A stretch of DNA of 64,000 bases from Antrodiella citrinella (Eukaryota > Basidiomycota > Agaricomycetes > Polyporales > Steccherinaceae), in NCBI GenBank assembly GCA_004802725.1, contig SGPM01000002.1:65873-129872 (forward strand), read 5' to 3'. The notes beneath the pieces are model-generated. The model had not been told where the DNA came from and did no database searches. It worked only from the letters and a program-made list of their open reading frames with translations. Positions within the stretch are counted from its first letter, which is position 1. Every line of letters begins with the position of its first letter. The position numbers and the translations under genes were made by a program. Of this stretch, positions 33,744 to 47,815 are shown in pieces.

Positions 33744-35629
33744 CTACGGCTCAACACGACGTCTATCGACGCGGTCATACGCCCTCTGCGGCGCCGCACC
33801 CTTCTTGCCTGCTGCTGTGTCCTTCCCGTCACTTGCCTTCTTCTGTTGCTCTTGCTCCATGGTCGACGCAAGCGTGCCTTTCAGTGTCTCCAGCTTCTTC
33901 TGCTGCACACGCATCATCTCGATGATCTCGGGGAGGGTCTTCACCTTCTCCTGCTCCTCCTTGGGATTCGTCTCCGTCTTACCTTCCTCCTTATCGCCGC
34001 CGCCCTCCGTTGAGGGTGGACCGACAGGAATACCATCCTCCTCCTCGTCCAAAAGCAGCTCGATGACAAACTCATCCCCGTCCTCCCCGTCGTTGATCAC
34101 GACAGCCGACCCGCTCTTCAAGTCCTTCTCCGCCATGAACTTCTCCAACGCCTTGCGCACGAACTCCGGTTTCTCACTCAAGATCTCCGCGAGTGCCTTC
34201 TCCGCGCCCGTCAGCCCCTTCCCGCCCTTGCCCGTGTTGCCGTCCTCAGCGGCAGCAGCGATCACCTGCGGCGGGGGGCGTTTCGCCTGCTTCGGGATCT
34301 TGTACGGGTGGTCCGCGGGCGGGAGCGTCCGGTCTGCGGCCTCGTACGCCTCGGCGGCTGAGGATCTCGCGGCACCGAATGTACGCTTCCTCGCGTGCGT
34401 CCACACGGTTCTTGAACCCCGGCTCGCCGCACAGGCGCGGCGTGGCGATGTGCAGGATGTAGTGGCAGGTGGTCGTTTCTTTGATGAACACGATCGAGTC
34501 GGGCGTGGTCATGGAGCAGTGGAACTGGGGGATGGGTGTGGGTTAGCATGGTAACGGGGAAGAGGAGGATGGAAGGATAGAGAGATTGTATGTGAGGGAA
34601 GAAGAACTCACCTGAACCTCGATCTCGCGTTTCCGACCGGTCTTGTCGCAGAGGGTCCCGTCGCCCCAACGTTGAACGAGGTACCGCGCCCTCGGCCCTC
34701 GTGCGAGCTCGACGTTCGCTGCGAGCGCGGCTTCTTCGGCGACCGTGAGGTCAGCCCCTGGGTCAAGGGTCGGAGGAGCTCTGCCGAGGGTGTATGCTTC
34801 CCACTACAAACGTCCAGAGCGAAACAGTCAGCCAAGTGATATGAGTTAACGTATAGGTCGGACTTACCTCCGGGTCTTCCTCTGGTTTCCAGTCGCCTGT
34901 AGAGAGGGAGGATGGGGTCAATGAATCCAGGGTCATCGTGTTGAGAACACTCACTGGTGTATTGACGTGTCTGCATCTCGCGGAACTGCCGTACATGCGA
35001 ATTGTGGCAGTAGGAATACGTGAACCATCCGTGTCGGTGCTGCATACGATTGTAGTTAGCGTCGTGATGCCCCGAACACTACTGAGCGTGCATACATAAA
35101 GACAGGTCCCTGAGAGGGGCTGGAGAAGGGACCATGTGTGCCCCGGTGTGACTTGATCTGAGCTCTCGTCGATGGGAGGAGGTGGGACAGGCTCCTCCGG
35201 CGGTGGCGGTATTAAGCATAGATATTGATTACGCCCAAACTTCATGAGTTCAAGAGAGATATTGGGAGAAGACTATGTCACGCGAATCAGCACGATGTAT
35301 ATTACATGATAGAGTGCTGATACAAAGATACATACCTTGGGTGGCGGGGCAATGACTGCTTGCTGTTGCCCTTGCGCTCCCTCGATGCCCTTCAGTGGGT
35401 TGGACTGCCAGGGACTATGGTCCCAGGGCTGGTCAAGGAACTCGGCTTCTCCCCCTCGCAGACCATCATGCATCCACCGCTGCACCGTGTCATTGAGGAT
35501 GGGCAGACCGTTCAGGAAGGTGACACGGTACTTGGGGAACGCGTACGGGTCTTCGGGGACGCGTGAGTGGTGCAGCCTGGCGGAAACGAGGGCGAGCAAG
35601 GAAGCTGGGATGAGTGCGAAGGCGAGCAT
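33744..35629 (-). CDS. OS-9 / Yos9 ER lectin
   Basis: An ER-lumenal lectin that reads trimmed N-glycans on misfolded glycoproteins and passes them to the Hrd1 ubiquitin ligase for degradation (ERAD). The N-terminal signal peptide is clear (MLAFALIPASLLALVSA). The MRH domain is seen as HGWFTYSYCHNSHVRQF, RWGDGTLCDKTGRKREIEVQFHC and KETTTCHYILHIATPRLCGEPGF, with paired cysteines. The C-terminal half is acidic and Lys/Glu-rich, ending DRRRVEP, with no KDEL-type signal. About seven exons. After GFKN the reading must change frame: either a 49 nt intron at 34358-34406 or a single-base indel near 34370 (see findings). Divergent from the AT-hook gene. Confidence 0.88.
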
Positions 35630-36643
35630 GACGGCCGACGCGTGCTGGAGGCTGTTGTGCGCGACGAGCTCGATGCCACGTTAGCAGTGTGGCGTGGATT
35701 GTGTCGGAGATAGTTCGGAATGAGTCTCCGCGTCGATTGCCGATTGGAATGTTCGATCTGCAGTTTAGTGGCCGGAATAGGAAGTGGTTGCGGAGATGTC
35801 CCTCAGGTCTTGGTTGTGCACACAGTGATCCCACAGCCTGCCAATGACATATAGCCTATTCAGCCTGAGCACCTCATTAAACGCATTATTTCTGGAAGAT
35901 ATTCCCGTCCCTGGCTTGTCTCTTTGCTAAAATCCCCGAGTCTCTCCTCGAACATGCGAATATTCGGAAAATGGAAGACTGCAGAACATCTCCAGCTCGA
36001 GTTTTTTTCCCTCCAGCCCTCCAGCTGATGTCCTCTCAGTACGGCAGATCGGCTTCCTATCGTAACCAGCACGACCCAATACAACGTTATTGCATTCCCC
36101 TGCCAGTCTTGTCCTGGTCTCCCTGCCTCTTCTGCGAGGTGAGTCTCTCTTATCAGATTTTTGGGACCAACCCTTGCTCTTGCGAGCTTTCGCTGATTGA
36201 TGTCCTCTTTTTGTGCGCCAGTGTTTCGACGACCCGCGACCCTGTCTCTGCGTCTGAGGGGCGAATCGACTCCATGCTGTCTGTGTCAGGCGAATGAGAG
36301 CTACTTGCTTGACTTGTTTGGTATAGTACATGTGTTTGTTCCATGCCAGGAGCTGCGTATGTCACATCCCAGGTCGCAAAGGAAACGCTCGGTCCAGTGA
36401 GAGCTCTCGCTCGATTACGTACATCCCTCTTTCATAGAAACCCCCCGTCCGATGAAGATTCTTCGAGATAATGAGCTCCTCTTTTGGCCCGGATTGCACG
36501 CGAGAGAACTCAATTAAGGGACTTAATGGTTAAAAACACACTGCAATTCCCCTTTCCCACTTTCGCCCCTTCAACTCGTCCACATACCTTTACCGCCATC
36601 CATTTCCTCCCCATTTCTAGCGGCCTCTGCTCGACCAGAACAC
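35630..36643. other. Divergent intergenic region, Yos9 and AT-hook gene
   Basis: About 1.0 kb holding both promoters. No gene, RNA or repeat recognised. Open frames on both strands lack coding character. Confidence 0.4.
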
Positions 36644-37277
36644 ATGTCTGGCTCGTCTCCCCACGAAGACGTGGCCGAGGATCCCAAGGTCGATCAGCTG
36701 GAGGATGCTGCTGAGCCGGAGGGAGAGGGTGAGTACTTTTCAATACTTGACAACTCTGTTTACAGCTTCCACCAACTCCGTAGTTCTCGATCGAGCGCCT
36801 TATCGAGCTTGTTCTATGTTCCAACTCCTCCCTCTCCGCGCATGCTCACGCCCATGTCATGCTCGCAGAATCAGCAGCAGCAGCAGCAGCGCCGCCACCA
36901 GTCACTCCCCCGGTGAAACGCGGTAGGGGACGTCCACCTGGCTCCAAGAACAAGAAGCCGTCAGCCTCCGGTGCCGCCGGGAGCTCGAGCGACGCTCCCA
37001 AGAGACCTCGAGGCAGACCGCCGAAGGTGAGCGAGCCCGTCGGTCTATCCTCCGCGCGACGTACGAGCTCACGTCCGATTCACAGCGGCCCCGCACAGAG
37101 GACCCTGAGCCCAGCACCGAAGGGCCTCCACCTGCGAAGAAGAAGAGGGGGAGACCCCCGAAAGCTAAGGCTGCTCCACCATCCGCCGAAGAAGAGGGAG
37201 GGGATGATGAGCCCGTAGCTGAATCCAGCTCCCCGGTGAAGCGGAAGAGGGGCCGGCCGCGCAAGGATTCGTCCTAG
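36644..37277 (+). CDS. AT-hook DNA-binding protein
   Basis: A small nuclear protein of about 150 residues in three exons. It carries four AT-hook motifs with the core RGRP: KRGRGRPPGSKNK, KRPRGRPPK, KKKRGRPPKAK and KRKRGRPRKDSS at the very C-terminus. Between them lie Ser/Ala/Pro/Glu linkers, and the N-terminus is acidic. This layout resembles HMGA-type architectural proteins that bind the minor groove of AT-rich DNA. No other domain is present. The second intron is in frame and has no stop, so retention would lengthen the linker. The start is the first ATG after a short leader. Confidence 0.88.
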
Positions 37278-38153
37278 CTGACACAACACCTGCTCATGCG
37301 ATCTCACGTCCTGTAATCTTTCATGTTGTTTTTTTCTCCATCTTGACGGTTATGCTTTCTCACTACTGCACTGTCCTAGTATGAACCCCCATCAGTGTAT
37401 TTCATGTCGGGTTAATGCAGCCCTCCTCCCTCTTCTAGTCATCACAGTAACTTAGATACCCTGTGCACCTCGTACGCTATACGTTGTCTTGTTCCCCTCT
37501 GTCCCTCAATCCAATTGTTTCCATCGGCCAATTGTATACTTTCCTTTGTTCGTTCGACACAGGTTCGACACATCGCCCCGAAGTGAGCCATGATGATCAT
37601 CCCTGAGCATGCTGAGGTTGAGGTTCCAGGTTGAGATCATCTGTTGAAAAGATCCGTGTCTAGTCGTAATCCCCCTCTTTTTCTCATGAATATTAATAAT
37701 GGTGCGCGTGCTTCTGTCGCGGGTCCATCGGTAAAAGACCCTTGCGTCGGCTGGACATGATGTGCAGCAGGTTCCACAAGATGTCGAGGGCATTATCGGA
37801 CACCGCGAGGCAATAATACCAGTAGCAGCTGACTACGCTGAATATGTCATCTTCCCGCGAGAGGTAAAGGGGGTGTAAGTTTGCCATATCCTTCCTTGAC
37901 ACCAATCATGCACATCATCAAAATGTCATTATTATTCTTGTCTAGGCGAGTCGTCCAGGTACGACAAAACACGATGCAGAGAGCGCTCGCGCGCAGGGAA
38001 GGTATTTCGTGAAAATGCAGTAAACCGCTACATATAATGGAAAAAAAAACGCCGGTGACTTCCGCGCTGGTCTCACAGGTTCCTGTGGACGAAAAGTAGG
38101 CGGTAAGAAATTTGTATGTCTAGAATTGTCAAGCACTTCGGCACAATCAACAA
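37278..38153. other. Convergent 3' flanks
   Basis: About 880 bp between the AT-hook gene stop (+) and the kynurenine monooxygenase stop (-). No coding frame or RNA gene recognised. Confidence 0.4.
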
Positions 38154-40089
<1,936 letters not shown>

Positions 40090-41348
40090 GACTTGGGAAC
40101 TGACAAAAGAAGTAGGTATTCGAAGACCGGTGACATCGCCTGGACTTTATAGACGTCCTCACCTGCGGCTCGAGGCGGTAACTTGCAGATCAGAGTCAAG
40201 GTTTGTGCTTGCTGTACGGATCTCAGACCGGTAAACGGTAGCTTCCACTAGTCTCTCTTGCAGGAAGCCGATGGTTGGGACTCGTAAAGCAGAGTGATGC
40301 TACAACGTGCCACTTTATGTAACACGTTTACTGAGTGAACTGCGACAAGAGCTTGTCCAGGACCTAGACGAATGAAAGTCAGTCTTACTACTCATGTTCG
40401 CCAGGATGCGCTTCACACCTTTGCATTCGACCGCGTTCTTGGGGAGGGCTGAGTCAACAACTAACCAACCGCCAAGGCCGCAGTGGTGTCGTGTGCGCGT
40501 CTACGCACGATCACATTTGATCCGGCTTCGCTCTTTATGATCACCATCGACAAGCACCTACAGAGTGCTACAACTTGTATGGACGTCTACGGCGCGCAAT
40601 ACAATCCTAGTGACCGGCGACAGACCGTAGACCCTTCCTGCTCACACTTCATGATCAGGACAGATTGCAATACTCTGATATGATACCACACGTTCGGTTT
40701 CGTTCTCACGTCCAACCTAATGCGTTTCTCTGACGGCTATGGACGACGCACTGACGCACTGCACTCCGAAGGTCACCCGCGCTGACATCGGTCAGAGTGA
40801 CTGCAAACATCATGATTTTCATATCGTGTCAAGCCCAACCACCACCACAATTACAACCTGCCGAATCGCAACCAAACACAGCTATCAAGTAGCGTCGTTA
40901 TGTTTGTATGTCGCGGAGTACTGCAGCCTGCCTTAGGCCTGACGCGTGAGCCGTGGAATTGATCATCGTTGAGCTGGCGGCACAGTCTAACACTCCGAGC
41001 TGTGATCGATGCGATATCATGAATGGGCTGCGGTCTGCCTCGCGCCAGAGATGTCATACACGAATCGTACAGAGAGGGAGCCTCGAGCAGAATTGTTCAT
41101 GTACATACCTTGTCAATACCTTGTTGGTCATTTTGCGAGCCATACATAGTAGTCGTTAGTCAGGGAGAATACGAAAGTTCACTGTGATGTATCACGGCTA
41201 ATGACAAACAGAGGGTGGCGCGTCTAACGGCATCTGTCGGCTGTAGAGAATTGCATAGTCACGGCGGATCGTCACTCACAGCGTTCGTGGCTGCTCCCGT
41301 CCTGACCCCTCTTCTTCACCTTAATCTTTCTACGTCTCCTCTATTCTA
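40090..41348. other. Divergent intergenic region, BNA4 and PI synthase
   Basis: About 1.26 kb holding both promoters. Frames are short. No tRNA, repeat or recognised regulatory site was found by eye. Confidence 0.4.
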
Positions 41349-42386
41349 ATGTCTAAAGGTTCAGCTAAACAACGAAGGAGAGGATCCATCGACCTCGTTG
41401 ATGCAAAGGTGGCGGTGGATCTTGCGACCGCGCAGACATACTCCGAGAATGTCTTCCTTTTCGTGCCCAATCTCATCGGTACGTGTCAATGTCTATTCGT
41501 AGTGACACATAGAGCTCAATGGACACAATGCAATCTAGGCTACTCGCGTATCTTGTTGGCAGGGTTGGCCTTGCATTACATGAGTTTCCATCCCAAGTAC
41601 TGCACGCTTGCGTACGGAATTTCATGTTTGCTGGACGCAGCGGATGGACATGCAGCCAGGGCTCTAGGGCAAACGTCAAAGTTTGGTGCGGTTTTGGACA
41701 TGGTCACCGATCGGTGAGGCATATACGCTCAGTTTACGCGTCAGGAAGCTGACCTTGAACAACAAGCTGCACAACGTCGTCACTGTTGTGCTATTTGTCG
41801 GCAGCGTATCCCCAGTACACCATGGTGTTCCAACTTCTTATCACGCTCGATTTCTCAAGTCACTATATGCACATGTACAGGTACGGAAGTAAACCCTGCA
41901 AAAATGTGCCGGATAATTGAATCTGGATTCCCTACAGCTCATTGATCACAGGGTCCAGCAGCCATAAAAGCGTAAAGAGTGATGTCAGTTATATTCTCTC
42001 GCTGTATTACAATCCGGTAAGTCTCACATATGCATATGCATCTTCGAACCGTGTCCCCTGACCTACCCCCTCGTTAGACGCTTCTGTTCCTTATCTGCAC
42101 TGGAAACGAGCTGTTCTTCATTGGACTGTATCTTGTCAAGTGGGTGCACACTCCCTTGTGGTTGTCGCTGGGAATTGCGCCTGTAGCCTTTGCGAACTTG
42201 ACATGGGCGGAGGCTATGGCTTGGGCTTGCTTCCCGGTCTGCCTCCTGAAGAACGTCATCAACGCGGTGCAACTATGGAAGGCATCCAAGATCCTCGTAG
42301 GGGTGGACTTGGCGGAGAGGGCACATGCCAGAGAGGAAAAGCTGAAGGAGAAGGAGGATCCTGCCAAACGACCAAAGAAAAACTAA
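41349..42386 (+). CDS. PIS1: Phosphatidylinositol synthase (CDP-DAG--inositol transferase)
   Basis: Joins CDP-diacylglycerol and myo-inositol to phosphatidylinositol in the ER membrane. About 265 residues in five exons. The CDP-alcohol phosphatidyltransferase signature D-x2-D-G-x2-A-R-x8-G-x3-D-x3-D is complete: DAADGHAARALGQTSKFGAV followed by LDMVTDR. Upstream are NVFLFVPNLIGYSRILLAG and later membrane segments (LLCYLSAAYPQYTMVFQLL, LLFLICTGNELFFIGLYLV, WLSLGIAPVAFANLTW). The charged C-terminus KEKEDPAKRPKKN is cytosolic. HY(M)HMYSSLITG-like sequence is typical of the PI synthases rather than the PS synthases. Confidence 0.94.
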
Positions 42387-42693
42387 CGGACATGAGCTTC
42401 CTTTGGTGGTACTGACGCAAACCGATCCAGGGGTGTTATGTCCCCCCGCTTTTCTACGTTGTCGCATTTTTATATCGTTAATACAGGATCTGTAATGCCC
42501 TAACATTTATTATTCTATGAACTCTTTTTTGCTTTCTCGAGTCGTACATCGCGAAAGCTGAATGCAGTTGAGTACTTGTGTGCCCGACCCGAGTTGGCGG
42601 TGACGAATACAGGCGCTAAGAGTAAATGTCATTTACAGCGATCGGTGCTGGTCGTCTGCAGCTCTTTCTGCTTTCCTCCTCCTCGTATTTTGG

Positions 42694-45600
42694 ATGCGCC
42701 GCTCTTATACTATCGTGCGCAGGACGCGGTCATTGAACAAGGCCATTCCGGTCTCTGTTCGTCTTCTCATTTCCGGTGCTCGTACGCCTCGACTTTCAAG
42801 TCCACGGAAAGCCTCAACTGCTTCAGCCACCAAGACACGAGTTGTCACCGAAAAGACAGGACAACCAACACCTCTTATTACTACTTCAAGCTCTGGACCA
42901 CCGAATGGAAACGATCCGGAGGGACCTTCCGACCCCGAGGCCTCCACGGAAGCTGTAGAGTCCGAGACCAAAGACTCTGCGAAGGTGGTGCCAATCGACC
43001 CGCATCACAAGCTACCCAACGGGCTCAATATCTTGTGGTCCCCCGAAACGCAAGGGGGCCGGACGTCCTCATCGAGTTCTGCGCTCCCTCCGCCAGATAT
43101 CTTCGACCAGCTTTTGACTACCTTCCACTTGACCTTGCATCCTCAAACCCAACACAAAGCTACCTTCGCGTCTGCCGGTGGACCACCAATAGAGCCGACT
43201 CTTGCCTTGTATTGCCCTATAGAAGGAGGTGATTATATTTTAGACGCGACAGTCCGTGAACTGGGTCAAAGAACGAGAGCGGACATAGTTGTAATAGACG
43301 CAGCACAACTTGCTGCAGGGGAAAACGGTCATTTTGGCAAAGGTGAGTCCAATTCTCAAGGGCTGTGAGTTTTCAAGTGTATTCAACACCGCACGATTTA
43401 GCGGCGTCCGTGCTTCAACTCAATAACAACCCGCTACATTACAATGCAAGTCAGGGCCAGTCTCGCTTTCGGTCGGAGGATGAGGACGATGACGGAGACA
43501 GCCATTACCCATCTACGCCTCAGGTACACATGCAGATCATGAATCCTGCATTCTTTTCGCGTACAGATCGTTCACGCAGCGTACCTTCTACTCGGCGAAG
43601 GACTTCGTTGGCACAACTGAAAGCGTTCTTCAGCGAGATAATCAATATTGCTGAGCCTGCGGAGGAAGGATCCGAAAGACCGACGCGGAGGCCCCGAATA
43701 ATCTACATTCGCGACTTCCCTACGCTAGCGTCCTCATCGTCATCATGGTATCCCGCTCTGCTTGCGGCTATACGTGAACGACGCCAAGGTGCACTGGCCA
43801 AGCTTAACAGTCCCATACTGTATCCCACCACCATTATTTTTGGTGCTACCCCAGGCATCACACAGCACCAACCTCGGTCTCAGGCGCATGACTCCGCCAC
43901 GTCAAGTTCATCGCGGTCAAAGGCCAAGAAAGTTCACGCGGAACACAGCGAGGACGACGTCGTGGACAAAGCGCGAGAGAAACGTCTGCGCGATCGACTA
44001 CGCAAGTGGGAAAAGGACGACACATTGCACGAAGAATTTCCCCGTCTTCAGAACAACGGTGAAAGCAGCGATGGACCCTCACTACCCTCTGGGGGATACA
44101 TGGTTCTCGACTCGCCCGACGCGATCCCTTCCGCGCTCAACCAGATATTCTCGCGCCTGGGCGGCAGTGCCACCAGGTTATCCTCGTTTTCGTCTGGAAA
44201 AGACCAGCCTGGTCACTTCTTCCGCACATCAGTGGTCATCCCATCGACACGGTCGCTTCTCAAGGAAAATGCGTCCAGGATGTTCCGACGTCGGGAACTC
44301 AATGAACTCAGCATGCGTATGGCTGTAGCATCTGTGGGAGGTACTCTCGGTCGTTTGGAGGTGGAGGGGAGTATCGAGGAAGATTCTCTACTGGGAAAGA
44401 TGTGGACAGAATGGGGACGGTCGGTTGAGACGTGGGCAAACACCAGGCATATAGCGGATCTTGTTGTAGGACAAGCTACTCGCGCATTGCACGAGGACGT
44501 CCTGAGTGGGTCTGTGTCATCCTTGGATGCTACGCCTGTCGAATGGCCCCAGGTCTTTGAAGCGTGGACCACCTACAAAGGCCTCAAGGACAGCCGGAAG
44601 GCCTGGGTCAAACAAAGTACCGAGAAAACTACTCTGCCTGAGGAAGGGGAAGAAGATGCGAAAGAAGAAGACGGCGTGGATGAAGTCGTTGAACGTATTC
44701 GCAAGGAGGCCGAAGATGGAGACCTTGACGACTATGAAGAGAAGCTTCTCGGCTGTATTGTTGATACTGGTGTGTCCTATCGGCTTCTTCCACTTTTCTT
44801 TAACCTGAAATACAAAATATCGTACCAGGCACCATCTCCACGACTTTCAACAAAGTTCACCTGCCACCACACACTATAGACTCCGTCCGGACGATAGTCT
44901 CATTGCCCCTCCTTCATCCCGATGCATTCTCCCATGGTATTCTGAAAGAGCACAGTATGACTGGCTGCCTTCTCTTCGGTCCTCCAGGTACGGGTAAGAC
45001 TCTGCTTGTCCGAGCCCTTGCCAAAGAAGCCGGGTGTCGTATGCTTGCGATTACTCCCTCAGACGTTATGGATATGGTACATACATTCGCCCATTTTTTC
45101 GGGCACTTTGTTGACGAAAAGACCCTCTACAGTACGTTGGCGAAGCAGAAAAAGCAGTTCGGGCGGTATTCACGTTGGCCCGACGACTTGCTCCTTGTGT
45201 GGTCTTCATCGACGAGCTCGATGCATTATTCGGTGCACGAAGCTCCGGGTCAATGAGTGGTGGAGATCATGCCCACCGTGGTGTTATCACTGAGTTCATG
45301 CAGGAGATGGACGGCTTGACATCCAGCAAGGATGATAACATCATGGTGATTGGAGCGACGAACAGACCGTTTGATCTAGATGATGCGGTCCTGCGAAGAT
45401 TGCCTCGAAGATTGCTCATCGACTTACCGGGCGAGAAAGAAAGAGAAGGTGTGTTGTATTGTTTTATCGCTTACGATGATGAGACGCTAATACTGTCACA
45501 GAAATCCTCAAGATTCTTCTCCGAGATGAGACTCTCGAAGAGAACGTCGACACCAAGGTACTAGCTCAGAAGACGGAGACTTTCTCCGGTTCTGATTTGA

Positions 45601-46077
45601 AGCGTGAGACATACTGTTTTATCTATTGCGACAATAGCTGACGGTTCTCCAGATCTTTGCGTGTCTGCCGCTCTTGATTCCGTGAAAGAACGGGTCGATG
45701 TACCATGGAAGTCTCAATCTCAGCCCCAAGCTCATACCGAAGGGCCTGTCGAAACAAAGGTTGCAGCAACCGAGGAAGCGTCTGGGGCTTCGGCAGAACC
45801 TACAGAGCCCACTACGAAGCCCCCACGAACGCTTGCGTGGCACAACTTCGAGGCAGCGCTCAAGGAGATCACACCGTCGTCTTCAGAGCATCTAGGCACA
45901 CTTGCAGACCTGCGCAAGTGGAACCAAGAGTTCGGAGAGGGTCGCAGGGAGCGGAAGAAGCAAGTGTGGGGCAAAGACCGCTTCGGATTTACGATCGAGA
46001 CGTTACAAAAGGGAGACAGTACAGTACAAGTTGGTATCCCAGCAGGATCCGCCACTTCTACTTCTGATACAAGATGA
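42694..46077 (+). CDS. Large AAA ATPase, Msp1/Yta6-like, probably mitochondrial
   Basis: A protein of about 1,000 residues in six exons. The N-terminus is basic and rich in Arg, Ser and Thr ([20 protein letters not shown]), as in a mitochondrial presequence. A long middle region has no known domain; it includes [11 protein letters not shown] and [11 protein letters not shown], which suggest a degenerate P-loop-like N-domain. The C-terminal AAA module has Walker [19 protein letters not shown], pore loop region around [13 protein letters not shown], Walker [13 protein letters not shown], sensor [20 protein letters not shown] (with arginine finger) and a lid ending TFSGSDLK. The tail carries [13 protein letters not shown]. 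This matches a fungal group near Msp1 and Yta6. The client and exact compartment are unknown. Confidence 0.88.
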
Positions 46078-46162
46078 CGCACTAGGCGGAGTCGTTATAG
46101 TATAATCTGACTTAATGATGGATGAAGATATAAGATGAGCAGGGAAAGGTCGCGTCGGAGGA
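46078..46162. other. Very short convergent gap
   Basis: Only 85 bp separate the stops of the AAA ATPase (+) and Nse1 (-) genes, so their 3' UTRs almost certainly overlap. Confidence 0.6.
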
Positions 46163-47493
46163 CTAGCGGCGCGATGATTTGCGCTTGGTCGGAGGGGGCG
46201 TTGCTGCTGCCTCTTCGTCGTCATCTTCATCAACATCCATGCTCTCTTCGCGCACTGCTTTCTTCTTTCCCTTTCTTTGACTCTGGGTGCGCGTTGGCTG
46301 AGATTGCGAAGGTTGCGACTGCGACTGCGAGCCTTCGTCGTACTCCACTTCCTCTTCGTCACCTTCCTCGTCACCCCCCTCTTCAGCTCGTCTCGCACGG
46401 CGTTTTCCTTTATCTTGGCCGTCTTTAAACGCGCCTTCGCCAACAGGCGTGACCTTGGACGGATCTGTACCCCATTTCTCTTTGCATGAGGGGCACGCGT
46501 CGTTTCGCCTGCGATAAACGTTGTAGCAGTGTGTATGCAGACGTGCTTTGCAGTTAGGAGTCTTGCATGCAGTGCCGTGGGTGACCATCTATAAAACCGC
46601 ATGTTCTTGTCAGACGTGATCTAGAGGTGCAGGTAAACAACGCACCTCCAAGCACATCGTACACTCTAAAATTTCGTCGGGGTAGGTAGATCTGAGGTAC
46701 GTCTGTAACTCGAGTAGAGTCCGCTGAGACAGCGAGTATTTGCCACCGCTGCAACAAAAACATCATGAGTTGAGGAACATGAATGAATCAATAGGCAAAT
46801 CTTGTTACGCACCGGCTTACATGCAGCCACCCCTTCGCAACGAAACTATTCAATACTATCTCGCCGTGCGTTTTCGTCATGGTCGGCTTCAAGTTGGCTA
46901 CTTCTCGCAGAGCTGCAAAGGAGGTTATGCAGTAGGTCTCATTGGGTGCGAGCATGATTTGCTCAATCTAAGGCCGCATGCCAGTCTCACAGCGTGCAGG
47001 AGAACGATATTGAGACAAAGACCCACCAAATTTTTGAAGTACACGATTTCCACAGGGGAGTAGTCTGTGGCCATCTGAGCAACTTCGTCGCCTTTCCGAT
47101 TGACCTGAAACGGGGGAGTACACAATGAGATACTATCTGTATCGCAGGAGGTGAGTGTGATTGTACCAGAGCGTAGAGCTCCTTGCCATTTGCCTGATCA
47201 TTCATGTGAGCGAACTCAAGGTCGATAGGATCGAGAGCCGCGTTGATTTTGACGACCCATGCGTCCCAAGCTTCTCGAGTGTCGGAGAATGGTATCTCGA
47301 GCGTGTCATCAGAAGCTGAAAGGAAAAACACGTCTTGTTAGAGCGATACCACGACAAAACCATCTTTCAAAGAATCACCTTTGACTGCGTCAACGCATTT
47401 CTCCCATAGCTTCACGGCCAATTTTTGCGATACTATCCGACGAGAAAAGATGGCTTGTAAGAAAAGGCGTTGCACGTCGTTTGATGAGACCAT
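46163..47493 (-). CDS. NSE1: SMC5-SMC6 complex subunit Nse1
   Basis: A nuclear subunit of the SMC5/6 complex with a variant RING; it pairs with Nse3 and Nse4 and supports DNA repair and ubiquitin-ligase activity. The start MVSSNDVQRLFLQAIFSRR matches the family winged-helix N-terminus; in-frame ATGs upstream at about 47547 and 47571 would add 18-26 residues. Next come IPFSDTREAWDAW, YFKNLIEQIM and VANLKPTMTKTHGEIVLNSF. The zinc-binding NSE1-type RING reads CTMCLEMVTHGTACKTPNC, then LHTHCYNVYRR and ACPSCKEKW. The tail is basic/acidic low complexity ending KRKSSRR. About six exons. The length is about 330 residues. Confidence 0.92.
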
Positions 47494-47815
47494 GCTGAAT
47501 ATTTCGAGGATGTAATTTAGGAGAAGAGGTCCAAGACGCGTCGCGCTCATTGTCACACTAAACGCGTTCATGACACGTTACGTGTTACGTACCATTGGCC
47601 CGCGTCGTGGCCGCGCAGCTCAGCAGCAGCTTCGGCAATCTTTGAGTAGGGTAGACTTTCGACAGTATTACATGTGCTACTGTTAAAATGATGCATTCAC
47701 TAGGTTTCGCCATGAAATAAACAAGGGGAACTCCAGAGTTCGTGTACGATTCGTAAAATAAACATGATATGAAGCTCCAATCCGCCTCCCTTGCAACGAA
47801 AGCCCTGAGTACGAA

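Noticed and set aside
43762..44328. 188-codon plus-strand frame inside the AAA ATPase gene
   Set aside because: It is an out-of-frame shadow of a well-supported exon.
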